The notes beneath the pieces are model-generated. The model ran no database searches, was not told the DNA's origin, and saw nothing but the letters and a program-made list of their open reading frames with translations. DNA of 60,000 nucleotides. Source: Bugula neritina. Lineage: Eukaryota; Bryozoa; Gymnolaemata; Cheilostomatida; Bugulidae. Numbering within the stretch: position 1 is the stretch's first letter; every line of letters starts with the position of its first letter. The translations under genes and the position numbers were made by a program. The DNA is taken from the NCBI GenBank assembly GCA_964035545.1, contig OZ037765.1:20215995-20275994 (forward strand). Reading direction: 5' to 3'. Of the stretch, positions 48,814 through 60,000 are shown in pieces.

Positions 48814-51800
48814 ATGGATTTACTGACTCCAGTAAAAGAATCATCAATGTTTGGCAAAGTTGTTGTCATCCGGAGAGGTGGTGAAGATGGGAGCATATTC
48901 CCTATGACCATGCAACAGTGCCTCATTGGGAGGTAGGATGTAGCTAAATTAAAATAATATATGACTCATGAGATAAGCTAACATAAAAGATGTACAAATG
49001 CAGCTGCAGTATTTTTACCAGAGTAACAACTGAAATTAGTACACATAAAATAAAGCTTCCCTGTCATACTTCATCTCTTAGCTATCGTCTACAGACTGTT
49101 TAAGGGTTGTATGCTCAAACAATTCTTTTTTTTAAGAAATTTTGCGCTCATGCTTATTCTGTTTTTGTTTGGCTCCGGAGTCCACAGTATTATAAAACTA
49201 ATGGTTATTATTGCTAACTTTCGTTGCATGCTGTTCTTAGCTGCTGCAACACGCAGCTTAATCGCTGAGGCTGCTTGAAAATGTAAACTTTGAGCTTTGA
49301 TATCTGCACAAAAACTGTCATCTGCATTAAGTTCTGTATTGTTCATTGTACATAATTGCTAGTTTATTGCCTTTGGAATATAGGTGTGCTATTATCATTA
49401 AAGGGAGAAAATATTACTTTGAATGATTTATTTTTATCTTGCTTGTAATGCTTAAACAACTTTACCTTTAGGTCCAACACTTGTTCAATCAGAGTGCAGC
49501 TGCCTGCAGTTTCAGAACAACAGTGTGAAATAGCAGCTGTGGATGATGCTGTTCATATTACCAATCTCAGCACCTCTCATCCAACTAAAGTCAACAGCAA
49601 ACCTCTTTCTGGCACAGCTTTGCTGAATCATGGAGATATGATTGGAATAGTTGACCGATGCTTTCGATTTGAATATCCAGATGGTCATTCTATGGCTGTT
49701 ACTGGTAAGCGTTGCTAACTGAATATTAAAATAAACTCCAAATGTGTGTAAATATAAAGCAACTTGACGTAGTTTTGAATTTTTTTAGGCTTGGGTGCTC
49801 GAGTTAGAAGATCGTCAGTAGGTAAAGGCAGAAAATCAAAGTCACCAAAAATGTCACAAAATCAGGCGTTAAATGTCAATGCCAAGGTACTGACACCAAA
49901 CCGTAAACCGCCCACACCTTTAAGTGTAGATGATACTGAAAATAGGTCACCTGAATTGTTGAGGTCTGCCCCTAAACACCAAGTCACTACTCGCAGGTCT
50001 GCTAGCACGCCAAATAAACCTGTGAAAATCTTGACTCCCAAGGTATATTGTTTGTGATCAGAATTTGTAAATCTTTACTGTGTGTCTACTCCTGAAAAGG
50101 GTAAGGGGTGAATTAAGTAGGTTTCGACTGAGCTGTTGGTGTGCAGCGAAGTTTTAAGCTGCATGGAGGCTAGATTGTAGATTACGTACTCTTGACTCGA
50201 ACTCTAGATATGCTGTTGAATACTTATTCTCGTGTTGTAGATCAAACCTCCCAGGCCACCTGCAGATTTCAAGGTATGCTGCTTTCTGTTGGGGTATTTT
50301 AGAATGTAAATAAAATATTGAAAGTTGTTAAGGTGGGTGTTGAAGCTCAGCATAGCCTTATGTTTACCATGTAGTGCAAGCTCTGTAGCTTTATTCTAGT
50401 TTGTAACTTCAATGATACTAGAAATTTTAAACTATTCATACCTTCATTAATCACTTTATGAGTTGAGCTGTAATGTATTTTTATGGTAAGTGAAGCAGGA
50501 GTATTGTTCCCAAACTGTAAGTTGTAGAATAGTTTTTGCATTGATAAAACTATTCAAACTTCAAGTGTTGAAACGATATTTGCAATAGTTTGTTGATCAT
50601 GTAATATTTATGACTGTGCTTTATTTTTTACCTTCAACAGTATATTTCAGATTAAATTGTAATGTTATATAATTTATATCTTCGATGGGTAACACTTTTC
50701 CTCCTGCTTTGTTTTATTTATCATAAGAATAATTCTGTTTTTTTCGTCATATAGCATTACTCACTGTAGAATATCCACCATGTTATTGTCACTATTTTTC
50801 TTACCATGTCCTGTATTGTTCGCCATTAGCCCTCCGGCCGGTTACCGTTCAGCCCGGCAGTTGCCAAGAGAAAGTCTGATCTACGTAAGAGTTTGACAGA
50901 ATTGAACAAACATTGCGACAGCATAGCTGAGTCACCTGAGGTGGAAGCAGCTCCCTCCACCCAACCTTCTGTCAGCGGTCAGTATACAATATGTTGTACA
51001 CAGACTGTAGGAATGGCTGTTTATTACATTAAATAGAAGAATAGTAGGTATGATTTGTCAGCATTTACTGCGTTTCTTGATACAGACAACAGTATTGGAA
51101 AAAACAGTTCGATTGGTGGCACTTATAGGTGCATTCAACAGTTTTAGTTGGAATGTTAATGTTATGTTTTTCTCAGTTGCATTTCTACCGTAAAAGGAAT
51201 GCGTTAATGATGACCCCCCCCCTGAAATCAACCCTGCAGATACTTGCTTATTGGTGTCAGTGCAATAGATCTAAAGTAATTCAGGAGATTGCAGGTTTCA
51301 TACTGAAATAGCAAACTTGTAGTTGTCTCTCAACTATACACAATAATATGTTCAGTTGTGTAAAAGAGTTTTCGCACCCACTAGCTTGTATATCTGAAAT
51401 TCAAATGGCCTCTAAATGGATGCAAATAGAAATATGCTTTATTGCAGAGCTCAGCCCTTCTATGATAGGCGATGCTCATTCAGATAATCTAGCAACTAAT
51501 TTATATAATCATCAATTACTGGTGTATAAATAAATGATGAAAAATTAATTTTGCCAATTTTTAAGTATAACTGTTGAATTCATATATTAGGGTTATGCAC
51601 CAAAATTGGAAAATATTAGAATACAATTATTATTTCATCACATCTGTTATAGTTCTGAGTTTAGTGAGTCAACTTTGACTATAAGTCCAATGCCATTTCC
51701 TTGAAAAAATTGTGCTGGTGTAGCCATTAAATTCAATAGAAAAATTGACTACCAGTCACATATATTTTCTCCTCATCCTTTAATCTGCCCACAATCTCTT

Positions 51801-54800
51801 TATTTTTGCTACTTGGTGTTGTTGATATCTCTTTGTAATTATAGCCACATGTAAATTAGTTGAGAGAGTTTATTGTGTGCAGGTAAGAAGAGGAAATCGG
51901 GCTCTCCACTAGCCTCCCTTAGTAAGAGAAAGAGGGTGTCATTCGGGGCCATGCTGAGTCCCGAGCTATTTGATAAGAGCCTCCCTGCAGGGACACCAAT
52001 TCGTAAGGGCTCAAACCCTGCTCGACCATCTCAAGGTAGTGATTTCACCTCACTTCACAGAGTTTCGTGCTTGTTCTATATTGAGCTTATAACTCCTCAC
52101 GTTTCTCTAGTATTTCATGTAGTAGATTCACAATCACAAGACTCCCTCTGTTTGTAGGAAAGGAGGACGTAGCGGCCTCTCCACGATTAAGTTTGCTGAA
52201 AGGACGCTCCAAAGCTTCAACTGTTGTGGAGGAGCAATCGAGGGTCTTACGGAGGTCAAGGTCACCTGCGAGTTCAAGGTTTCTGGCAGCCATCAGTTCT
52301 CGTAGCTTAGTTGTTGCTACAATGTTTTAAATGCAAGATTTCTGGTGAAATAGATGATGCGAGTTACCAGTTTAAGTATTTTTATCACACCAATGTTTTT
52401 CAATCATATTTTCAGTTTGCCCTCACTTGGATAAAGTTCTAGCCCTGTCGGTTCTGTGAAAATATCTGCCTTTGTAAGTCAAAGGCAGACAAGTGTGTTG
52501 TGTACTTACTAACAGAACTATGTGTACTTATAAAACTTTCCTTCTCATTACACCATCTACCTACAATAGGAAATGTTAATTCAATTACCAATGAATATGT
52601 TTATGTACTTCTCTATATTTGCCCTGGTGGAAAATGTGATGGCAGTAAGAAGCATCTTCTAAATGAAACAGCGCTGATACATCTAGATTCATGTTACGAA
52701 ACAGCTAAATTGCTTTTTAAGTTTAATTTAAAAATGTATCTTATCTGACTCATGAGTTCTTTGCGTTACTATTTTTATAAGGAAAACTACATTTTGGTTA
52801 GTTTTAAATGGCTATCTTTTTTCTAGCTACAAAATAGGCTGTAAACTTGATTTAATTTACATACATCATGATGTTTTGGGCTAGTTTAACAGAAATATGT
52901 GAAATAAGCATTCATGGAAAATATTTACATCTCTGGTGTTGTCTTTCCTCTAGGCAAAAGAAGCACGTGGTGGTGAAGTCGCCTCATGTAGCTCACCACA
53001 CCATGTCAGAGTCGGAGGAGCGTCTCAACTACGTACAGTGCAAGTCTGAGGGAGAGACGTTCAGACGTCTGTCAAACAGTCCTGAGAGTGCTGTAAGGTT
53101 TTAAGCATTTCTACTAAATTAGGCGTAGGCTGGTCTGTTTCTATAATGGATGCATGCAACATTGTATTTGCTATAGAAACAGCTTTATGTGTGAAGCTGA
53201 GCTTTGTGAAAAGTTTTATACCAAATGCCATCAGTTAATGATGTATTAATGTTGACTATGAATCCCTGTGTTTCAGGCCACCTCACCTAATACTCAACAT
53301 TCGATTGAAACCTCTTCTTTTGCTTCACCGCAACTTTCTGTTGGAAAGAAGGAGCCGTCAATGGCAGCCAGTCCTTCAAATGCTGTGCCGAAGACGCCCA
53401 CCTTGAGATCTGCAAGAAATGTGATGACTCCTGGAAAACAACATGTTGTCCACACTGACACGCCAAGACCCAAGACTCCAGCTAGGTAAGTCATAGACGT
53501 AACTGATATGCTGTTGTCTGCATGTTTCTTGTTTACAAGTATTAAGTTCTGGGATCTATTTTATATGTTGTAGCTCATCAAAGTTGGAAGGCCCGGTTGA
53601 TAAGATTGCCTCACCTCCCATGGATTTTAAGAAGTTGGTCGCCCTCCGTGCAATTCACGGGAAGTCAGCCACACCAGCCTTGCCTGTCTCAGCACTAAAA
53701 TCCTTATCTGCAGTCAATAAAGCGACACCCTCACCTGCCAGGAAGAAAACCACATCCACACCTGCTAGTAGGAAGACCACACCCACATCTGCTAGCAGAA
53801 AGGCTACACCCACATCTGCTAGTAGGAACACCACACCCACATCTAGCATGAAAACCACACCCACATCTGCTAGTAGGAAGGCCACACCCACATCTGCTAG
53901 TAGGAAGGCCACACCCACATCTGCTAGTAGAAAGGCCACACCCACGTCTGCTAGTAGGAAGGCCACACCCACGTCTGCTAGTCGGAAGGCCACACCCACG
54001 TCTGCATATAAAACATCCGCACCTGTTTCTGCAAAGGTTGCACTTGATTCTGCTAAAAAAGTTGCTTCTACATTTTCTGCTAAAAGATTTGAGGCTAGTA
54101 AGGGAGTCACACCAACATCTGCCACCAAACGGAGCCAGCTGGCTACCAGGTAGTCCTGAATCTGCCCTTAATTTAGTATTTCAACTATCATTGCTAATAC
54201 TTTTGTGTTGGTACTAGCTGATCATACTTGAGCATAACTCTTGTTTCATGCAGATCTCCTGGAGGTGTTACATTGTCAACTGGCTCATTGAGTAAGAAGT
54301 CTACCCCAAAGTCTATTGGTAGAAACATCACACCAAGAAGGTTCATTATATGTTATATACCTTTCCTCAATTCCCATAGCGTGTAACGATGTTGCTGATA
54401 TGCTGTCCAAATGTTCTTTGTTGAATTTCTTCAAGCTTCTTCATGCTTGTCCTTATGTAAAATATTGATTAGATTATTAAATTATTGTAAAATATTGGCT
54501 AGAAAGTTTGTTTTGGCAATGAAGTAGCCTACATGCTAATGAACAGAGTACACTCTAGTCTGTATTTCCATTTTGACTTAGGTCTACCTCCAAAAAGATT
54601 CCAGCTAAAAAGACATGGGCAGATATAGTGAAAACTGGTCAAACTAAAGCAGCCGCTGCTAAGAGAAAATCAATTCAGCGCAAGCCTCTTCTAAAGCCCA
54701 AGTCTAAAGCAGCAGCTGCAAATATGGTCAGTTGTCACCCTGCAACTATGATTAGCATATTGTGTGTCTGATATTTAACAGGTTGTGTAGGATATACGTG

Positions 54801-57519
54801 TAGGAGAATAGGTTCATCAAACTGCAGCTTGTGTTTATTATATCAACACTTGCAAATAAAATTTGTTTAGAGGCTGACTATTTTATTTTATAACTGAAAA
54901 GGTTGTTAAATAGAGATTTTAATAGCTTTGTCTAGTAAACTTTCTAGCACTGTGTACATCTAAACTGCAATATTTTATGCTCATGGTGCCTGATTAATTT
55001 ACCTTTAGAAGTCATTGCCAGCCACCCCAAGAGCTGGAAGAAAAGGTGTCGCGCAGTCAACAGGTCATGTGAATTCTCCGGAGACTTTTGTGATTGGCAG
55101 AGAAAAACAGAGATTGCGTGCTCAGTCGTCTCCACAAACACCGGATGCTCAGTTTTATGATGACCTCCCGCCTACACCAACAGCACCCACTCTCATGTTC
55201 GTCTCTCCAATGACTGGAGAGAAAAGTAGGCGAGGCACTAAACTGGCCAAGGATAGCCCACAGCTCACTGGCATCTCCGGGATGTTCCGTGAGACTAAAG
55301 GAAGGAAGAGTGCGGTACTCACTGGCGTGAAGGAGCTGATGATGCAACCAAAGGAAAGAAAAAGCATGGCACTGGTTGGGGTCAAGGAACTCTTGCATAC
55401 AAAGAGGTACTAAAGCAAATGTGAAACTAGAATAAACATCATTTTCAGAAATAAATGCCATTTTGTTGTACTTCTAAGTTAAATGTCTAGAAATGTTGAC
55501 TTGAGGTAAAATTTTATGACAAATAGCATTGCTAAAAACATTGAAATGTTGATTTCTAACAAATGCTACTTATTAATTTATGCCCTTGGGCCACCTTCAG
55601 AGTATAAAATTTAATACATTGTCCCCATGTTGTAATGTGCATATATTTTATATTCCGGAGACTGTTCAAAGATTTAGGTTAAAATTTAGCAATTAAGGAT
55701 CTCTTAGTAACTGTATTTGGGATATCTTCTGTTGTAAAATCATTACAATGTGGGTCGCAACTTTCTTGAGTTGTTGTATAGACCTCGAAAAAGTGCATCC
55801 TTAGTGGGAGTGAAGGAGTTGATGCAAATACCCAAAGCCAGAAAGAGTGCATCCTTGACAGGGGTAAAAGAGTTGATGGCTGCCCCAAGGTAACATCTTT
55901 GAAAGTTCGGGTGCACATGGTTTATACAGGTCACCGAAATATTTGGTACTATTCACCTAAAAATATGGTACATTTGACTGAAGATGGTGATGAAGTGCTT
56001 CACCAACACCACTAATATCATCTTTGCATGTATTCTAAGTTTTATCTTCAGTAGTTGCCAGTTGCTGCTAAAAGTTACTAAGGATGTACTTGTGTGTTGC
56101 AGAAGTCGAAAGAGCAGTGAGCTGAAGGGAGTGAGAGAGTTGATGAAATCACCAGTAGATCTGCCAAGTCCCAGACTAGCAGGAGTGAGGGAGCTCATGA
56201 CAACTCCTAAAGAAGCACCTAGTCCTGTGTTGATTGGTGTAAGGAGAATGGGATATACTCCCAAAGAACGTGGCACTCCGAAATACACTGGCATCAAGGA
56301 TATATATAGAGTTGAAAAATCTCTGCCATCTCCTGATATGGAAGGTACATTAAATATTTACACATGTAGCATTTTATGTATATCAAAGTATTGGGTGCTT
56401 GGAATGTTTCATGTGATTATGGAAACTGTTACCTGATTCAGTAGTATAGTGCGTTATTGCTCTCATAAAACTGTTGGCTACTAACTGGTCCTTGAGCTTC
56501 ATCTTGTTTTCAGTGTTAATTATCTTTGTTATTTCGGAAAATTGTGCCAAGACAATGTAATTTATGAATTTCTGCCCAAACTATTTATTAATTTTTTTTT
56601 AGGACTAATAGATTTCATGGCATCTCCCCAATCTGTTGGACCTGCGAATCCTAAACCAACTAAACGAAAGGCAGCATCTAAACCAGTTGATGTTCCTCCA
56701 GCTAAAACTGTGAAGCAGGTTTCTCAAAAGACTGTGTCACCAGTAAAAAGAGCAACCCGTAAAGCTTCAGCTAATCTTGTCACCCACCCTGCCGCAGATG
56801 GGTCTTCAGAAACGGTGCCTGCAAGATCAACTCGAAGAACTGGTCGAGTGGCATCAGATAGTCGGAGTACTACTTCCGATGAGAAAACCTCTGCTGCTGC
56901 TAAGAAAGCTACTCGAAGTCGCAAAGCCCCCGTAAAAGAGGTGGAAGCAGCCATTTCTGCAGTGGCCCCTGATGTCCCGGTATCTCCTATAAAGCAAGTA
57001 ACCAAACCCAAAACTCCTCCAAAGGTGATTGATTCTCCAGTTCAAAGGGCAACTCGACGAGGTAAACGTGCTCGAATTGAAGAACCAATCAACAGTGAGA
57101 TCACTTCCTCTCCGGTACCACAGAGTCCAGCAAAACGAGCCACTCGAGGCCGTAAGGCCACAACTAAAACAGTCAGTGTCAAAGCTGTTTCTCCTCACCA
57201 GTCCACTCCTACAGCAAGAAGGGCAACACGTAGAGGCAAGGTTAGTAAAGAAGACTGCGAAGCATTATCACCCAAAGCCAAGGGTAACAAAAAGTCCAGC
57301 AAATCTTCAGTCAGTACAACTGAGGTTGCAAGCAAAACCAGAACCAAGCGTGGTGCAAAGGCTCCTGTATCATCACCACAAGACTCCGAGAAAATCTCAA
57401 GTGAAGAAGCAACATCAACCTTTCCAGTTTTACTAGCTAAAACCAGAGCTAGTCGCAGAAAAGCTCCTGCTGTTGAGAAGTCTCCTCCAGTCACCAGAAG
57501 AACTAGATCCAGAAAGTAA
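48814..57519 (+). CDS. MKI67: Ki-67 (proliferation marker, mitotic chromosome periphery protein)
   Basis: Ki-67 coats mitotic chromosomes as a surfactant and recruits protein phosphatase 1. Exons: 48814-48932, 49472-49704, 49789-50042, 50241-50273, 50830-50977, 51883-52035, 52158-52278, 52954-53092, 53277-53485, 53574-54149, 54254-54340, 54582-54726, 55009-55406, 55782-55889, 56103-56344, 56603-57519; 3882 nt, 1293 residues, all phases consistent. The FHA domain (about 13-110) shows FPMTMQQCLIGRSNTCSIRV, LPAVSEQQCEI and GDMIGIVDRCFRFEYPDG. The PP1-docking Ki-67/RepoMan motif is at 280-301: KRVSFGAMLSPELFD then KSLPAGTP. A TWADIVKTG motif (702-710) is followed by STGHVNSPETFVIG (756-769), in the order found in vertebrate Ki-67. 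Then come an 18-residue LTGVKELM array (825-1000) and a Lys/Arg-rich tail with RATRRGK motifs, taking the place of the LR domain. Dense SP/TP sites fit CDK control. It is much shorter than human Ki-67 (3256 aa). Confidence 0.95.
53746..54012 (+). repeat. 27-bp coding minisatellite in Ki-67 (KATPTSASR)n
   Basis: About ten 9-residue units cover residues 528-616: KTTSTPASR, KTTPTSASR, KATPTSASR, an 8-residue NTTPTSSM, then KTTPTSASR, four KATPTSASR and KATPTSAYK. Neighbouring copies are almost identical in DNA. Each unit offers a TP site next to a basic residue. Confidence 0.95.
55264..56640 (+). repeat. 18-residue LTGVKELM array in Ki-67, spread over exons 13-16
   Basis: Ten consecutive units of exactly 18 residues from residue 825, starting LTGISGMFRETK, LTGVKELMMQPK, LVGVKELLHTKR, LVGVKELMQIPK, LTGVKELMAAPR, LKGVRELMKSPV, LAGVRELMTTPK, LIGVRRMGYTPK, YTGIKDIYRVEK and MEGLIDFMASPQ. 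Exon 14 (108 nt) encodes exactly two units, and three of the exon junctions split an Arg codon after its second base. The core matches the LxG(L/I/F)KE(L/M)FxTP centre of vertebrate Ki-67 repeats. Confidence 0.9.
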
Positions 57520-60000
57520 ATTCAGATTTTATGCTATACAGTTAATTTTTGTTGACAAATATGCCATTTTATCTAGCACTTCATGTAACTCATCTGAGTG
57601 ATCATTGGTAACCACACTGTGTACTATATTAGTAATTGGTTGTGGTATAAAATGTATGAAGGGATTTTATGTATTACTTTCTGGATACAATATCATTATT
57701 TTAGCGAAACCTATAATTGAGTTTTTCTCATTTTTTTGAAATTATTGTAAAATATTTTTTTATGCTACTCTGTCTAATCAAAATTATGCCCCTATAAAGT
57801 TTTACTGTTCAACCCAATTTAATGTGGTTATGGTTATTGATATTATGATTTTGCATGTTGTAGTATTGTTCTATCATCATACTTTACAAAATATCTAAAT
57901 GATATGAATAAATGTGCTTAAAATACAGGAAAATTTCTCTTAATTTTTATCCTTGCAATTCCATACTTTCATGTCCAAAAAATAGTATTGCTCCTCACCA
58001 CATTTAATTGTATATGATAGACTTACTTCCTTATTTGTTCAATACCTGGTTCGTGGCAAATGAAACTTACCTTCGACAGTACAAACACAAATACTGAATC
58101 CAAGCATAGTCCATATTATAGTGCAAAAATTTTACATAGCTATATTAGTTGGTCAAGACTTGGTAAAACAAAAAATTTCTGTAACATTAGAATTGGTGCA
58201 TGATCTATAGTTATATATATACATGTGTGTAACAAAAATACCTCTGGCACGATAGGTGTGTGTGTGTGTGTGAACATTGGTGCAAACCAGTAAGCCAAAT
58301 TTAGTTGAACCATAGTTTCCATAATATATGCTCCAAGTCATTAGTTATATAAACTGCCACGAACAAGCTTAAACTTTTCATTTCGTGTCATTTATTTCAA
58401 CAGCCGGCAGTTTACTCGACTAGTAAACTAAATTTTAGTCTAGTAGAGGCATGCACCAACTCCAGAGCTGCAGCATTGCTCAATTGAAAGAAACCGCAAA
58501 GTAACGTAGTCAGCCTAGCGACATCATTGATCCAGCATGTTACTTGCAGACAATTTTCTCAACAAATGTCGACACACGAGGTGACTAACTCCCAAATTTA
58601 CGGAAAAACACCAATACTTGGCCATCGCAATTAATGTTGCGACAACCCGCTATGAGCCAGTGCACACTTTCCATGGGCCAAGTTTGCACTCGTGTCTTCA
58701 AATAAAAATTGCTGCTACTTGAGTGAGAACAAATCAGTATTGCATCAATTAATCTATAGACAAGTTGTATAGCTACATACTGAGGGTATATTCAGATGCC
58801 ATGTGTATTGTACACAATCAATATGTAATTATTATTTTAACTACAAACTGATATTGAATAATTAGGAATTTCTAATTCTTTTATTAGTAAATACAAAAAA
58901 ATACAAATGAGCTGAGACATTGTTGCACTAAAGACATTACAACAATAAAGCCATGGAAAGCAAAATAAAATATAGGTTTTAAGACAATAGCTCGGTGTTG
59001 TTATACCAAGTCCTTGTTTTCTTCTACAGAGAAACTACAAAGAATAAATATAATGGTATATTTCTTTAAAAAATTTGAAGTTATTACATATTTATGTAAG
59101 TTCTACTTATACAACAAGATCTGAACAAGACACATGTGGCATGGTGTTAATGCTCAAATACACAAAACAACACATTAAGGAAGTGAAATGGTATTAAACA
59201 ACTGCTAACCTTGCACTTGCTGATAAGAACGCGTGCAATATTTTGATGTATATAAAACTACAGTAACATCGAGACTCTACAAAAGAATTCAACAATTGAA
59301 AAATAATGAGCAAGTGACATTTTGTGAAACAAATAATATACTTGGGGGCAAATCAGAAACAAGGAATTGCATATCTACAGTATTTTCAGAGAAAATTATC
59401 ATCGGGTATACCATAAATAAATATATACCACAAGTCAAACAAATGATAGTTTACCTCAATGCAGACAGGTTTTTTGGATTCAAGAGGAAACCTTGTATAA
59501 TCTATAAACATACACACAAGGTTAGCAAATAAACATTGTGCCCCATAGTGTAGACCAGACTATGGTGAGTTTACTTCAGATTACCAAGTATCAACACTGT
59601 GTCACTGACAGGGATAACAATATTCATCATTGAAATGTAAGTAGTGGAACTGTTCACACAAATTGCAAGTTTTCAAGCCACAAACTATTATATCAAGGGT
59701 CACAGAAATGGGTTAAGCTATGGAAGCCATCCAATGGTAAAGAACATAACTACAACATACTGTTTGGTTGGCATTATGCACATGCAGGTGAACTTTACTA
59801 GCCTCAACTTATGGTGGTGTTATAAAAACACTAGACGATTATCTCAGATCTCAACAAACTTTAAGTCACCATTAAATTTTTTTTGCAGACTTTGGTTAAA
59901 TTGTCTCCGACATTGCATTTGAAGGGCACCGCCTATTGTGGCGCATAATTTCAACTGCTAAGTAAATTTTTTGATAAACTAAGCCTTAGGCAGACGAGAT
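57520..60000. other. Ki-67 3' UTR and right-edge intergenic DNA
   Basis: No gene can be supported. A slightly CG-richer patch (58400-58700) could be a promoter. Exon-like minus-strand segments exist, for example 59455-59501 between a tttatag acceptor and a gtaaac donor, and an open stretch ending in a gtaaac donor near 59571, but their phases do not join. A short (TG)n lies at 58257-58271. Confidence 0.45.
57907..57912 (+). terminator. Probable poly(A) signal of Ki-67
   Basis: An exact AATAAA 388 bases after the stop, followed by a T-rich stretch. Confidence 0.6.

Noticed and set aside
53655-54128. Long minus-strand open frame with repeated FLLADVGVA units
   Set aside because: It is the antisense shadow of the Ki-67 27-bp coding repeat; the plus frame has splice sites and phase continuity.
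59233-59922. Plus-strand frames of 92-99 codons at the right edge
   Set aside because: No domain, no splice continuity; chance frames.

Overview
The window is animal (metazoan) nuclear DNA: AT-rich, with many short protein-coding exons, GT-AG introns of about 100-4000 bases, non-LTR retrotransposons, SINE-like repeats and microsatellites. The four large genes are all animal genes. I cannot fix the phylum from sequence alone; gene content and compactness suggest a non-vertebrate bilaterian. The single-frame open stretches are mostly fragments of spliced genes, so I rebuilt gene models by joining exons at splice sites and checking that the reading phase carries through every junction.

Layout. 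(1) 829-20563, minus strand: TPR, the nuclear-pore-basket coiled-coil protein, in 36 phase-consistent exons (1792 codons); its acidic C-terminal end probably lies left of the window. (2) 20986-23600, plus strand: RPN1 (ribophorin I, oligosaccharyltransferase subunit), complete in 5 exons, divergent from TPR across a 422-base shared promoter interval. (3) 23926-35890, minus strand: a TRAK/Milton kinesin-adaptor gene, complete in 13 exons (about 940 residues), convergent with RPN1. Its fourth intron carries a sense-oriented LINE with an intact 956-residue endonuclease/reverse transcriptase ORF. (4) 36000-48800: an accessory interval with degenerate ATT/ACT-type repeat arrays, a GATC-rich terminal-inverted-repeat element, a SINE-like copy and a large inverted duplication. 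The two arms of that duplication (41260-42758 and 45604-47060) each carry the same three small exons of an unrecognised protein. (5) 48814-57519, plus strand: a complete invertebrate-type Ki-67 (MKI67) gene in 16 exons, 1293 residues. It has an FHA domain, a PP1-docking motif, a 9-residue S/T-P repeat array, an 18-residue LTGVKELM repeat array and a basic tail. (6) 57520-60000: no gene that I can support.

The genes are not an operon. TPR (pore basket), RPN1 (ER glycosylation), TRAK (mitochondrial transport) and Ki-67 (mitotic chromosome periphery) are housekeeping or cell-cycle genes that happen to be neighbours. The most distinctive content is the compact Ki-67 with its 18-residue repeat array, and the inverted duplicate of an unknown three-exon coding unit.
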